Below are positions 24,815-33,731 of a stretch of DNA of 64,000 bases, one piece after another. Position numbers and translations under genes: made by a program. The stretch spans positions 2,443,501 to 2,507,500 of the forward strand of contig NZ_BRXR01000001.1 in the NCBI RefSeq assembly GCF_026012015.1, written 5' to 3'. The notes under the pieces were generated by a model that saw nothing but the letters and a program-made list of their open reading frames with translations, made no database searches and was not told where the DNA came from. How positions within the stretch are numbered: the first letter of the stretch is position 1; the number at the start of each line of letters is the position of its first letter. This DNA is from Clostridium omnivorum (GTDB taxonomy: Bacteria > Bacillota > Clostridia > Clostridiales > Clostridiaceae).

Positions 24815-25534
24815 CTACTTTATACTTGGCAGCTCCTCAGCAAATTTATAAAAATCCACATAGCTGCCAATATAATCTGCTGGTATTTCATCATCTGTTC
24901 TATGAAGAATGTAATCTTTAATAAGAAAGGTTTTAATGCCAAGCTTTCCAGCTATTAAGTCCTCCTGCACATCATTTCCAACCATCATGCACTCTTCAGG
25001 ACTTTTGTTAATATCCTTCAGCACTTCTTCATAGTACTGGATTTGAGGTTTACAATAATGATTTTTTTCATAATGAGTTATATAAGAAAAGTCTTCAATA
25101 TCAAAGCCTGCCCATCTAATTCTATGATGAATAGCTTTTAAAGGAAACAATGGATTTGTTGCTACCACAAGTTTGTAGCCTTTTTTTTGAAGCAGAGCAA
25201 CACTTTTTTGTATATATGGATTTTCAAACACTGCGCTTTTAGCTTCTAAAAAACGAGTATCATAAAATTTATCAAATTTTTCCTTATATATGTTTAAATC
25301 CCCATGAATTCTCTTTGCAAAATCGCTCATAAAAACTTCTTCGTTAGTCTTGTGATCTAGATTTTTTACCATAGTCTCTGTTGATGCCCAGATAGATTTA
25401 CCTAAAGTTTTAGGATCAATTAAATCCTTAAAATAAATTCCTAATTGTTCAAAGTATATCTTCGTGAAGTTATCCATATCCATTGGCAGTAGAGTACCAT
25501 CAAGGTCAAATAGTATAGTATTTAAGTTTATCAT
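24815..25534 (-). CDS. HAD-superfamily hydrolase (phosphatase-like)
   Basis: The 239-residue protein has all four HAD motifs: LFDLDGTLLPMD near residue 8 (nucleophile Asp), VVATNPLFP (motif II Thr), a lysine in YCKPQIQYY (motif III), and MVGNDVQEDLIAG (motif IV). It therefore probably hydrolyses a small phosphorylated molecule in the cytoplasm, but the family has very wide substrate range. The ATG has GGAGGAAG upstream. It is a single gene, convergent with nothing and followed by its own terminator. Confidence 0.9.
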   Translation of the reverse strand: MINLNTILFDLDGTLLPMDMDNFTKIYFEQLGIYFKDLIDPKTLGKSIWASTETMVKNLDHKTNEEVFMSDFAKRIHGDLNIYKEKFDKFYDTRFLEAKSAVFENPYIQKSVALLQKKGYKLVVATNPLFPLKAIHHRIRWAGFDIEDFSYITHYEKNHYCKPQIQYYEEVLKDINKSPEECMMVGNDVQEDLIAGKLGIKTFLIKDYILHRTDDEIPADYIGSYVDFYKFAEELPSIK

Positions 25535-25693
25535 TTAGTCTTCCTCCATATGTAAAATTCATAAAACAATTCTATCACATTAGTACGCATTTTTAGTTAA
25601 TATGAAGAAAAATTTACAAGGTTTTAAAATAAATTTTTAAAATAATCACCAAAATTCATAAGTTTCATATTATGAATAAAAGGGGGGATAACC

Positions 25694-26005
25694 ATGTTTA
25701 TTATGCTGGATTTAAGTAGTGGGAGAAAAAGATTATTTGAGGAAATAGATTCAATATTGCTGCAGTCAAAATTAAGTGGCAAAAGCAGCATTAAAACCTG
25801 CGATATAGCTATTGTAGCTGCAGTAGTTTTCTTTAGTGCTGAGCCTGCTAATGCGGCAACTTTGGAGTTATACCGTAAAACCTTTGCTGAAGGATTTATA
25901 GAGTTTGGGGAAGCTTTAGTTCTTCCATTTGCAGAAGGTTTTATAAACAGGGATTCTTTGAAAAGAGGAATAAAATATTTAAAATGGAAGAGTACTTATA
26001 AATAG
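25694..26005 (+). CDS. Small protein of unknown function
   Basis: A 103-residue product. It begins with a short amphipathic segment (MFIMLDLSSGRKRLFEEI), has a hydrophobic central segment (about 37-58, with AIVAAVVFFSAEPANAA) that could be a membrane helix or a cleaved signal-like region, and ends basic. I recognise no family. The GGGGGG ribosome site eight bases before ATG is strong, and a terminator follows, so it is likely to be a real single gene. Confidence 0.55.
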   Translation: MFIMLDLSSGRKRLFEEIDSILLQSKLSGKSSIKTCDIAIVAAVVFFSAEPANAATLELYRKTFAEGFIEFGEALVLPFAEGFINRDSLKRGIKYLKWKSTYK

Positions 26006-26030
26006 GTAAGAAGCAAGAGTGAATAGTGAA

Positions 26031-26073
26031 AAAGAAGGAATTTTTGCCTTTAAGGCAAAAATTCCTTCTTTAC
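26031..26073. terminator. Bidirectional terminator between the small-protein gene and infC
   Basis: An 18-bp perfect stem (26031-26048 with 26054-26071; AAAGAAGGAATTTTTGCC and its complement) serves both the rightward small gene and leftward infC. The A-rich start of the stem provides a T-run on the minus strand. Confidence 0.85.
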
Positions 26074-26089
26074 TTATTAGTACTCGTCC

Positions 26090-26602
26090 CTATTGTTGTT
26101 TTTTAGGAGCCAAAATCATAAACATGTTGTTACCTTCAAGTTTAGGAGCTCTTTCAATAGTTGCAATATCGCCTAATTTAGCTAAGAACACTTCAAACAC
26201 TTTAGCACCCATATTGGTGTAGTTATTTTGTCTTCCTCTAAACCTTATAGAGACTTTAACTTTATCTTCATTCGCTAAAAACTTTTTAGCGTTGTTAGCC
26301 TTTATCTCTATATCATGTTCTTCAATAGTAGAACTTAACCTCACTTCTTTGATGTTAACAACCTTTTGATTTTTCTTACTTTCTTTTGCCTTCTTAGACT
26401 GTTCAAATAGGTGTTTATTGTAGTCCATTATTCGGCATACTGGAGGATTAGCATTTGGGGAAATCATAACCAAATCTAAATCCTGTTCCTCAGCCATTTT
26501 TAAGGCTTCCTTAGTACTGATAATTTTGCTTTCTTCTTCACTTACCAGTCTAATTTCTTTTTCTCTGATCTCTTCATTAATGTTAAAATCTTTACTAATA
26601 AT
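26090..26602 (-). CDS. infC: Translation initiation factor IF-3, AUU start
   Basis: The full gene is longer than the ATG-started frame (which begins at 26497). Upstream in frame the protein reads [18 protein letters not shown], the IF-3 N-terminus, and the only start next to GGGAGGTG is ATT at 26602-26600 (a second ATT follows at once). Initiation at AUU is typical of infC and allows IF-3 to repress its own translation. The 170-residue product has the N-domain, the lysine-rich linker (about 75-90) and the C-domain ending in [17 protein letters not shown]-3 controls start-codon choice on the 30S subunit. Unusually, rpmI and rplT do not follow; a terminator does. Confidence 0.95.
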   Translation of the reverse strand: MISKDFNINEEIREKEIRLVSEEESKIISTKEALKMAEEQDLDLVMISPNANPPVCRIMDYNKHLFEQSKKAKESKKNQKVVNIKEVRLSSTIEEHDIEIKANNAKKFLANEDKVKVSIRFRGRQNNYTNMGAKVFEVFLAKLGDIATIERAPKLEGNNMFMILAPKKQQ

Positions 26603-26648
26603 ATAGCACCTCCCAAGTTTTAAGAAGAAATTTATCTTCTATATTTAT

Positions 26649-26657
26649 ATTATACCA
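26649..26657 (-). promoter_or_regulatory. Extended -10 promoter for infC
   Basis: On the minus strand the sequence is TGGTATAAT, a TG-N extended -10 with a perfect TATAAT, about 47 bases before the start. The -35 region is poor, as is usual with extended -10 promoters. Confidence 0.6.
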
Positions 26658-26713
26658 AAAAAACACTGTTTTATCTAATGCTAAGTTTTTTTGTTTAAAT
26701 ATCTATTTTATAT

Positions 26714-26800
26714 TAGGTAAAAACTAAGAGTTTTTGAAAAAATTCAACAAAGCTGAATTTTAATAACAACTATTACCTCTTAGTTCTTACTTATTACCTA
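26714..26800. repeat. Imperfect inverted repeat with an inner hairpin
   Basis: TAGGTAA and AACTAAGAG (26714-26730) are matched by CTCTTAGTT and TTACCTA (26777-26800), with seven unpaired bases in the second arm. Inside, AATTCA (26741-26746) pairs with TGAATT (26754-26759). The TAAGAACTAAGAG-type arm resembles short repeats seen between genes in clostridia, and a related TAGGTAAGAAGCAAGAG lies at about 26004-26020 on the other side of infC. Confidence 0.5.
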
Positions 26801-26993
26801 TTTATATACCTTAAATATATGTAAAAATGGCAAGGTTATATTAGATGTATGTATATGAATTCAAAAATATGGCGCATTATGGAATTTTATGTACTAATCT
26901 GTATAATTATTTTTCTTTAAAATATTGGAAAATGTCATTAAAATGGAATAGGAGTATTTTTTCAGCCTTAAACGAAAGAGGGGAAGGACATAA

Positions 26994-29639
26994 ATGCAAT
27001 CAAGTTCAATTGTATTTTTAATTAAGGTATTTTTAACTATTATTATTTTTATCTCATTTTTATACATAGGGACAAACTATTGTTTTGATAGAAAGAAATT
27101 CTCAGGTTTATGGACAATAGGGTTAGGGCTTTTTAGTGTGAATTATATTTTATTAACTATTGGCTTCTATGGATACGAGTTTAAAGTACTTCATTTTTTG
27201 CAAATGGCTGCATATATGTATGGAAGCTTTTTCATTGTTTATGGAAGTATTCAGCTTTTGGATGTTGAACATAAAAAGACTATGAAGATATCGGCTGTAA
27301 TTGGTACGGTTATTTTAGTATTATATGTAATTGGCATTGTTAATGTTAAAGTTATATTTTTAGGCTACTTTAGTATGCTATTTTATATTAACTCCTTTGC
27401 AGCCTTTAGCTTTTTTAAGGCTCAAAAATCTCCAGCCTATAGTAGAAAGTTCATTGCAGCAATTTTTTTTGCAATGGCTATTATTGATATTAGTAATTAT
27501 GTGTCTTATATATTTAATAATGCGTTTTTGCTTGATCTTTATGCTAAAGCAATTATTTTAATTATTGCATATCAATATTCTACTTATATTTATATCAGAA
27601 GTAAAATAAATTTGGCATATGAAAAGGAAGTGTGCTTTGAGGAAAACTTCAATAATTCAAGTATGGGTATGTGTCTAGTTGATATCAATGGAAGGATAAT
27701 ACATACAAATAGTGCTTTACGTAAAATGTTGGGATATACAGAGAGTGAACTGTTAAGTAAAACATATGTAGATATTACATATCCTGATGATGCTAAAAAT
27801 AAGTCAATAAGAGAATGTAACAAAATAGATACAATAGGAAGGTCTTTTCAGTTAGAAAGGAGGTATGTACATAAAAATGGAAATATAGTATGGGTTATAC
27901 TTACTGTATCCATTATAAGAGACAAGCAAGGTAATAAGTTATACTATATTGCTCAGGCTCAAGATATAACCAATTATAAAACTGTTTATAATGAACTTGA
28001 AATAAGCAATGAAAAATATGAAACACTGCTTGACTGCTATGACAGCGCCATTGTAGTACTTGATAAGCAATTTAGGTATGTAGTAGCAAATCAATATTAT
28101 GTAAATAAGATAAATGAATACACTGAAGAAAAATATACTACTGCTAGTATTCTGGGGAAGAGTCTTGAGGAAGTTTATAAAGATAAAGATGAAAACGAAT
28201 GCTTCAAGGCTTATGAATATACAATGAAAACTAAGAAGCAAATAGAGACTACATTATGCTATAAGACGCCTAAAGGTGAGAGTAGATGGTATGAATTTAA
28301 TATAAGTCCATATGAAGAAGGAATATTAATTATCATAAAAGATGTTACTGATAAGGTAAAAAATCAAAAAAACGTGGAAGAGAAGGAAGTAAAGTACAAA
28401 AGCCTTGTGGAGCAGTCTTTAGATGGAATAGTGCTAGCAAATAAGGATGGTTACATAATAGAATTCAATCGCGAAATGGAGAGAATTTCAGGGATAAGCA
28501 AGGAAGAGGCTGTTAATATGCATATAGTGGACATGCATATTAAATTAAGTAATGGAAAAGCTTATCAAGGAATGGATGTGGAAGGTGTTAAGAAAAGCTT
28601 TGAAAAAGAGCACATAGATAGTAAAACCTCAAATAAGAGTAGAACATACTATGCGCAAATAACAAATAAGGATGGAGATATTGTTAATGTTGAAGAGTTT
28701 TATTATCCTATAATAACTGAAAGTGCTAAAATGGTCTGCTTTACCTTTAGAGATATTACAGAGCTAAAAAAGCTTGAAAAGATAAAAGAAAAGTTAGAGG
28801 AAAATGAAAGGCTTACAAAAGAAACAATAGAACTGGATAGGCTTAGATCAGAGTTTTTTGCTAATTTATCTCATGAATTTAGAACTCCACTGAACATAAT
28901 ATTAAGCGCTAACAAAATGATCCAAAATTTAATGGAGAATTATTCGGCAGAAATGGATTATATGGAGGAACACCAGAAGGTGCGCAAATATCTAAATTCA
29001 TCAAAGCAGAACTGTTATAGACTGCTTAGGCTTATAAATAATATTATTGATATTACTAAAATGGATGCAGGTTTCTTTCACTCAAATTTGAAGTGTTGGA
29101 ATATAGTTAATGTAGTAGAAGAAATCACGCAATCCATCGCTGACTATGCAAAAAATAAAGGGATACATATTATTTTTGATACGGATATAGAAGAAAAAAA
29201 TACAATTTGTGATGCAGATGCTATCGAAAGAATAATCTTAAATCTGCTTTCAAATGCAATAAAGTTTACTGGGGAAGGTGGAAATATTAATGTAGTCTTA
29301 AAGGACATGAATGATTATATAGAGATTTTAGTGGAAGACAGCGGCATAGGGATACCAGAGGAACAGCTTCCATTAATATTCAATAGATTCAAACAGGTGG
29401 ATAAATCTCTTGCTAGAAGACATGAGGGAAGCGGTATAGGACTTTCCTTAGTTAAGTCCTTAGTGGAAATGCATGAAGGTAGTATAGATGTGTTTAGTAA
29501 AATAGGTGAAGGTACTAAATTTATAGTAAAGCTTCCAACAAAGAGCTGCTGCTATATCGATGAAGTTGCAGCAGCAAAAGAGCTCTATGATAGTAAAGTT
29601 GAAAAGGTAAATATTGAGTTTTCGGATATTTATTTTTAA
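26994..29639 (+). CDS. Membrane sensor histidine kinase with several PAS domains, orphan
   Basis: An 881-residue kinase. The first 210 residues hold about seven membrane helices (MASE-like sensor). Three PAS domains follow (about 215-330, 345-460 and 470-590; the first has GRIIHTNSALRKMLGY). The HisKA domain has LSHEFRTPL with phospho-acceptor H627, and the HATPase domain shows N box NLLSNAIKFT, G1 DSGIGIPEEQ and G2 GSGIGLSLV. No response-regulator gene is next to it. Orphan kinases of this form in clostridia often phosphorylate Spo0A; that is a possibility here, not shown. AGGGGAAGG precedes ATG. Confidence 0.92.
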   Translation: MQSSSIVFLIKVFLTIIIFISFLYIGTNYCFDRKKFSGLWTIGLGLFSVNYILLTIGFYGYEFKVLHFLQMAAYMYGSFFIVYGSIQLLDVEHKKTMKISAVIGTVILVLYVIGIVNVKVIFLGYFSMLFYINSFAAFSFFKAQKSPAYSRKFIAAIFFAMAIIDISNYVSYIFNNAFLLDLYAKAIILIIAYQYSTYIYIRSKINLAYEKEVCFEENFNNSSMGMCLVDINGRIIHTNSALRKMLGYTESELLSKTYVDITYPDDAKNKSIRECNKIDTIGRSFQLERRYVHKNGNIVWVILTVSIIRDKQGNKLYYIAQAQDITNYKTVYNELEISNEKYETLLDCYDSAIVVLDKQFRYVVANQYYVNKINEYTEEKYTTASILGKSLEEVYKDKDENECFKAYEYTMKTKKQIETTLCYKTPKGESRWYEFNISPYEEGILIIIKDVTDKVKNQKNVEEKEVKYKSLVEQSLDGIVLANKDGYIIEFNREMERISGISKEEAVNMHIVDMHIKLSNGKAYQGMDVEGVKKSFEKEHIDSKTSNKSRTYYAQITNKDGDIVNVEEFYYPIITESAKMVCFTFRDITELKKLEKIKEKLEENERLTKETIELDRLRSEFFANLSHEFRTPLNIILSANKMIQNLMENYSAEMDYMEEHQKVRKYLNSSKQNCYRLLRLINNIIDITKMDAGFFHSNLKCWNIVNVVEEITQSIADYAKNKGIHIIFDTDIEEKNTICDADAIERIILNLLSNAIKFTGEGGNINVVLKDMNDYIEILVEDSGIGIPEEQLPLIFNRFKQVDKSLARRHEGSGIGLSLVKSLVEMHEGSIDVFSKIGEGTKFIVKLPTKSCCYIDEVAAAKELYDSKVEKVNIEFSDIYF

Positions 29640-29711
29640 GGCATTAAAGCTTTAAGTAATAATAAATAATTAATAAAAAGCTTCAGAAAATATATAGTTT
29701 TTAAATGAAAA

Positions 29712-29745
29712 TCCTATGACAAATAAAATCATAGGACTTTTAATT
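29712..29745. terminator. Terminator between the kinase gene and the PPC gene
   Basis: TCCTATGA (29712-29719) pairs with TCATAGGA (29729-29736), followed by CTTTTAATTTT; the left flank is A-rich, so it can also serve the leftward gene. Confidence 0.75.
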
Positions 29746-29758
29746 TTATTAACTTTAG

Positions 29759-30154
29759 TTACATAGCTACTATATCAAGCTCTTTAAAGCCAGTTTCAGG
29801 GCTGAACTCTCTATTAAAGGCTATGCCTTCAATGTGGCCAATTACAATTTCAGCAGTGGTATATATTATACATTCATCAAGAAGATGACCGCCAAAGGCC
29901 CTTCCTTCAGAATCTCCTAAAGATATGTGAAGGTGAACAGCATCCAATCCTAGAGTGCCTACAAGAGATAAAATTTCAAACTTTTCATCATAGTCTCTAA
30001 TTATATTCTCATTGGCAAGCCTTAATTTTGCGTGTCTTAAGCTTCCTACGCAAGTAATTAATACACCTGCACTAACATTATTTTCAATTACAAATTTAGA
30101 AATTTCTTTTTTTAGATCCATTCCGGGCAGTAGTCTAAAGGCGTAGTACTTCAT
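29759..30154 (-). CDS. PPC (DUF296) domain protein
   Basis: A 131-residue single PPC domain. The family pattern is clear: FRLLPGMDLKKEISKFV near the start, GVLITCVGSLRHAKLRL, LSLVGTLG, VHLHISLGD with the metal-binding-type histidines, GGHLLDECIIYTTAEIVI, and a closing ETGFKEL. Bacterial PPC proteins are small cytoplasmic trimers, annotated as DNA-binding because plant relatives carry AT-hooks; the AT-hook is absent here, so DNA binding is doubtful. The start is ATG 30154 with AAAGGAGG; the longer frame to 30211 lacks a ribosome site. Confidence 0.9.
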   Translation of the reverse strand: MKYYAFRLLPGMDLKKEISKFVIENNVSAGVLITCVGSLRHAKLRLANENIIRDYDEKFEILSLVGTLGLDAVHLHISLGDSEGRAFGGHLLDECIIYTTAEIVIGHIEGIAFNREFSPETGFKELDIVAM

Positions 30155-30296
30155 ACATATTCCTCCTTTAAATAATAATCTATTTTCATTATATAACATA
30201 TTAATAAGCATATATTTAAAATTTTAATTTATCATGTAACATTTTATTTTTATAATTCATATAAGTGAACTAACATTAATTTTTGGAGTGAAAAGG

Positions 30297-30821
30297 TTGA
30301 ACATAGATAATGATTATTTTCAACATCTAGAGAGTTTAGAGGATAAGGAAATAAGGAAGAAGTATAAATTTTTAGGAGAAGGAATCAGCAGAAGGGTTTA
30401 TGACCTTAATAATGGACTTGTACTAAAACTAGCTAAGGATAGGGAAGGACACTATCAAAATAGGATTGAAAACTATGTATATACTACAGCTAGTGAAGAG
30501 CAGAAAAAATATCTATGTCCTATACTATATTACTCACCTAGAATAGTTATAATGAAAAAGGCAAAGCCACTAACCGATACAATTAATAGTAAAACTCTAG
30601 ACTTAAAAACTGTGAGAAATGAAGATAGAGCTGAAGATGAAATAAATGCTTTAGCAGAGGAATTTTACTTATACTATGATGACGTGATAGCAGTAAACTC
30701 CTGGGGTAATTTAGATGGTGTTAATGTGCTTATAGACTATGGCTGTACCAGCGAGACAGGGGATCTTTACTATCACATGCTTTTTTGGCTTTATGAGGTA
30801 AATAAATCAGAAAGAAATTAA
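30297..30821 (+). CDS. Small protein-kinase-fold protein (degenerate)
   Basis: A 174-residue protein whose central part looks like the N-lobe of a protein-kinase or aminoglycoside-kinase fold: LGEGISRRVYDLNNG (glycine-rich loop) followed by LVLKLAKD (the ATP lysine), then a hinge-like IVIMKKAKPL. The C-terminal lobe is very short, and no HxD or DFG motif is clear (VIDYGC-like IDYGCT may be a remnant). It may be an inactive kinase or a divergent one. The TTG at 30297 fits the GGAG eight bases upstream better than the GTG at 30288, which overlaps it. It is a single gene. Confidence 0.6.
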   Translation: MNIDNDYFQHLESLEDKEIRKKYKFLGEGISRRVYDLNNGLVLKLAKDREGHYQNRIENYVYTTASEEQKKYLCPILYYSPRIVIMKKAKPLTDTINSKTLDLKTVRNEDRAEDEINALAEEFYLYYDDVIAVNSWGNLDGVNVLIDYGCTSETGDLYYHMLFWLYEVNKSERN

Positions 30822-30828
30822 AAGATTA

Positions 30829-30875
30829 GGAGCATACTTGGATTTGTATTTACACAAAGCTAAGTATGCTCCCAA
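30829..30875 (+). terminator. Hairpin after the kinase-fold gene
   Basis: GGAGCATACTT (30829-30839) pairs perfectly with AAGTATGCTCC (30862-30872). The T-run after it is short (CAACTTTAT), so termination may be partial. Confidence 0.5.
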
Positions 30876-30910
30876 CTTTATGGGATATATGAATGTAATG
30901 CTTTTAAAGC

Positions 30911-32794
30911 TTACAATATTCTAGCTCCTTCCATGCTGTCCAAATTATATTCGATATCGATATTTTTTCTTGTTAGTGGAATAATCTTAAAATTCCAAGG
31001 AAGTATTTCAACAGTGTGTATTGCATTAAGTATATCAGTTTGGATAGATTTAATCTTTTTCATACTACAGAATTTACTATATTTGATTCCAATTATGTAC
31101 AGAGGAAAGTCTTTTGATAAATTTAATTTTTTTATAGAAATATATGCCTTCTTTATTTCCTTGTGCTTTTCTAGTTCAGCTTTTATCTTGTCTAATGTTC
31201 TGGAAGATAAATCATGAAGCATAAATTCATCACTTCTATATAGATTGCTTCTTTCATCCACTACTTCTTCGTTAGTTTTCATAAACTTTACTGCGTATTC
31301 ATAATAGTTAATTGCTTCAGTTCTATTGTTATTGTATAAATAATAATTATATAGATGAAAGCAGCATTGAGGGATAATCTGTATATCTTCCTCCATAAGG
31401 GTTTTAAAGATAGCCACTCCTTCATCATCACCGGTTTGAAGTAGGATTCGAGCTATGTGGAATCTAGCTCCAATACTTTGCTTGTCCGCGTTTTCTGCTT
31501 CCTTGAATACTTTAAGCGCGGCATCTAAGCCTTCAAGTTCCTCAACTATAAAACCTTTATCAATCCACTGCTTACTATCTAATCCTGTTTCTTTTTCTGT
31601 GGCATCCAGTTTTTCTAGTGAACCATTCAATTCATTTATGTATTTATAATACCCTTCCCAACGTTCCTTGGAAAGCTCTGACCATTTGGCACTCATATTG
31701 TTTAATATATTATCTGCTTCATTTTTAAACAAAGTTCTTATTGCACTCTCATAAGTATCTTTAAAAATTGATATTAAATCTCCATTAAATCTTCCGTCAA
31801 GTGCAGGTAATGAAGCACCTAAGGCTTCTGCCCTTTCCAAAATAGAAGGGTGAGTACTTCCTGGTAAAGAGTGGCGATTTTTTATTTCTTCTAAAAAGCT
31901 TTTATAGACTTCTTCAGAAATTTCTAGATTTCCTTTCATGGCTCTTTCCATCATTATGAAGATATTATCAGGAACTTTTTCTTCCTTTTTATTTAATTCT
32001 GTTATGTAGTTCCAAAAGTATCTGCTAAAAATACCATCATAAAAGGACATTTTTATTAATGAATTTATAAGGTTTTGCTTGCTTACAACCTTAGAAGAGA
32101 TAATATCAGCTTCTAGCTCGTGGTTTTTACTTAGCTGGAAATATAGATTGTTTAATATAATCAGATATCTTTTTGTTAATCTGCCCATAAGAGAAGTGTG
32201 TTTTCCCTTGTTTTTTAACTTATCTAAGTGCTTTTTCAATCCATCTATTTTCCATGCAATTCTCTCCGCACTTCTACTGTGGAGCTTACTTAGGTGTCCG
32301 CACTCATGAGCTATAACACCTTTGAGTTCTTTTTCGTTTAATAAAAGCAATAGGGGAACACCTATTACTAGATATCTCTTTCTCCATTTTGAAATATAAA
32401 ATCGTGACCCTTCTTTTATATATGCATTATTACTGTAATCTAGAGCAATTATATGTATTTTAGGACATTTGCACATAGTTCTTATATCATTAATTGTTTC
32501 ATAAAGCTGAGGGAAATCATTTTTGTTTATAACAAACATATCTGCTTTATCATCTTTTCTAAAGAATATGGAAAACAGTATTTTTGACAGCATATAAAAT
32601 ATAATTATTAAGGGAACTTCAAATAGCGATAGAGTTATTATTGTTACTGCGAGGCCATCTCCACCCTCAAAGCCTAGAGTTAGAAATGCGATTATAAAAA
32701 TAAACACAAGTAAATACAGCAATAACATTCCTAACGTTAATAATGAATCTAATGTACCTATAACTTTTTCCTTGAATTTAATGCTTTTTTTCAT
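30911..32794 (-). CDS. M48-family membrane metalloprotease with TPR-like C-terminus
   Basis: A 627-residue protein. Two membrane helices lie in the first 75 residues. The zinc-binding HECGH motif (H163-H167, in IAHECGHLSKLHSR) and a downstream NHELEADI with the third ligand identify an M48 (HtpX/Ste24-type) peptidase domain. After about residue 300 the sequence is helical and repeat-like (ARFHIARILLQTGDDEGV; YNYYLYNNNRTEAINYYEYA), consistent with TPR repeats for partner binding. It probably degrades or processes proteins at the membrane. The ATG at 32794 is favoured over a TTG at 32803. Single gene. Confidence 0.88.
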   Translation of the reverse strand: MKKSIKFKEKVIGTLDSLLTLGMLLLYLLVFIFIIAFLTLGFEGGDGLAVTIITLSLFEVPLIIIFYMLSKILFSIFFRKDDKADMFVINKNDFPQLYETINDIRTMCKCPKIHIIALDYSNNAYIKEGSRFYISKWRKRYLVIGVPLLLLLNEKELKGVIAHECGHLSKLHSRSAERIAWKIDGLKKHLDKLKNKGKHTSLMGRLTKRYLIILNNLYFQLSKNHELEADIISSKVVSKQNLINSLIKMSFYDGIFSRYFWNYITELNKKEEKVPDNIFIMMERAMKGNLEISEEVYKSFLEEIKNRHSLPGSTHPSILERAEALGASLPALDGRFNGDLISIFKDTYESAIRTLFKNEADNILNNMSAKWSELSKERWEGYYKYINELNGSLEKLDATEKETGLDSKQWIDKGFIVEELEGLDAALKVFKEAENADKQSIGARFHIARILLQTGDDEGVAIFKTLMEEDIQIIPQCCFHLYNYYLYNNNRTEAINYYEYAVKFMKTNEEVVDERSNLYRSDEFMLHDLSSRTLDKIKAELEKHKEIKKAYISIKKLNLSKDFPLYIIGIKYSKFCSMKKIKSIQTDILNAIHTVEILPWNFKIIPLTRKNIDIEYNLDSMEGARIL

Positions 32795-33115
32795 ACTACT
32801 CAACCCGCCTGTCAGTATAATTTATAATTTCATCAGCTTAAGAATAATGTTATATTTATATAAATTTTAGCATGAAATGACAACTTTGAAAATATTATTT
32901 AAATTAATTAAAAAATAAATTGAAAAGATAAAATGTAACAAATTCATAGAAAGAATAAAATAAAATGTAGAAAAAAAGTATTAGCTTTTTTTATAAGCAT
33001 TATGTTATTACAAAATCTCTAAATTTTTTTGAATTATAAAGGAATTTATAGAAAGATATCGAATTATAAACTCAAATAAATATCAACCTACTATATTTGA
33101 CAATAAGGAGAGATT
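32795..33115. other. AT-rich intergenic region
   Basis: About 320 bases between two divergent genes. I see no clear promoter consensus, repeat or RNA structure in it beyond the ribosome site (AAGGAG) of the rightward gene. Confidence 0.6.
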
Positions 33116-33532
33116 ATGATGAGAAATGCCGAACTTTTCAAAGGATATTTAGACAAAAATAATTTATATGCTGATACTTGGTCTGAAGGAGAGAAAACAT
33201 TTTTTCAATTTCAGCAAAAATTAAAGTCAGGACCTGCAGGAAGACTACTTGTGATTTTTGGAGGAGACACTTTAGTTAGTGTTTATGCATTAGATTACGT
33301 TTCTCTATCTAATACTGCCCGCAAGGACTATATGTATAGAGTTTTAAATGATTTAAATATGAAATATACATATCATAAATTTTTACTAGATCAAGATAAC
33401 AACATTATGACATCAAGCTTTATTCCATTTTCAAATAACTTTTCAGAGGAAGTTGTTATGGAATTATTATTTGGTTCTCTAAACGTTATGGAAGAGGAAT
33501 ATGCCACACTTATGAAAGCAATGTGGTCCTAA
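33116..33532 (+). CDS. YbjN/type III secretion chaperone-like fold protein
   Basis: The 138-residue protein resembles the YbjN-like family, with a pattern of an opening helix, FFQFQQKLKSGPAGRLLVIF strands, then RKDYMYRVLNDLNMKYTYHKF, and a final helix after FSNNFSEEVV. Proteins of this fold are small, cytoplasmic and chaperone-like, with no defined activity in Gram-positives. There is no signal peptide or membrane segment. AAGGAG lies before ATG 33116. Single gene closed by a strong terminator. Family assignment is by overall pattern only. Confidence 0.6.
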   Translation: MMRNAELFKGYLDKNNLYADTWSEGEKTFFQFQQKLKSGPAGRLLVIFGGDTLVSVYALDYVSLSNTARKDYMYRVLNDLNMKYTYHKFLLDQDNNIMTSSFIPFSNNFSEEVVMELLFGSLNVMEEEYATLMKAMWS

Positions 33533-33571
33533 TCGTAAATATAGATAAAACTTAATTTATTAGTAGAAATT

Positions 33572-33613
33572 ATAAAGGCTAAGTTGAATGATATTTCAAC
33601 TTAGCCTTTATTT
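33572..33613 (+). terminator. Terminator after the YbjN-like gene
   Basis: TAAAGGCTAAGTTGA pairs perfectly with TCAACTTAGCCTTTA and is followed by TTTGTT. Confidence 0.85.
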
Positions 33614-33626
33614 GTTATATCTAAAA

Positions 33627-33689
33627 TAGCGCAACCTTACGGATGAAAACCCATGCGCTAATTGATATTGACTAGAGCATGGGTTTTCA
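33627..33689. repeat. Two overlapping, mutually exclusive hairpins
   Basis: TGAAAACCCATGC (33644-33656) pairs perfectly over 13 bases with GCATGGGTTTTCA (33677-33689). An alternative pairs TAGCGCA (33627-33633) with TGCGCTA (33654-33660), using part of the same arm. No T-run follows on either strand. It lies between convergent genes. Confidence 0.55.
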
Positions 33690-33731
33690 CCATTGGAGAA
33701 AATTGTATAAAAATAGCTGCAAGGTTATTGA

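Larger units (their letters stand above)
26603..26993. other. Intergenic region between infC and the histidine kinase gene
   Basis: About 390 AT-rich bases. It holds the infC promoter region (26649-26657) and an imperfect inverted repeat (26714-26800). No L20-type or other known ribosomal leader was recognised, and the kinase promoter was not identified. Confidence 0.6.

Noticed and set aside
24697-24921. Rightward frame between the hydrogenase and HAD genes
   Set aside because: It runs through a terminator hairpin and the end of the HAD gene and has no family match.
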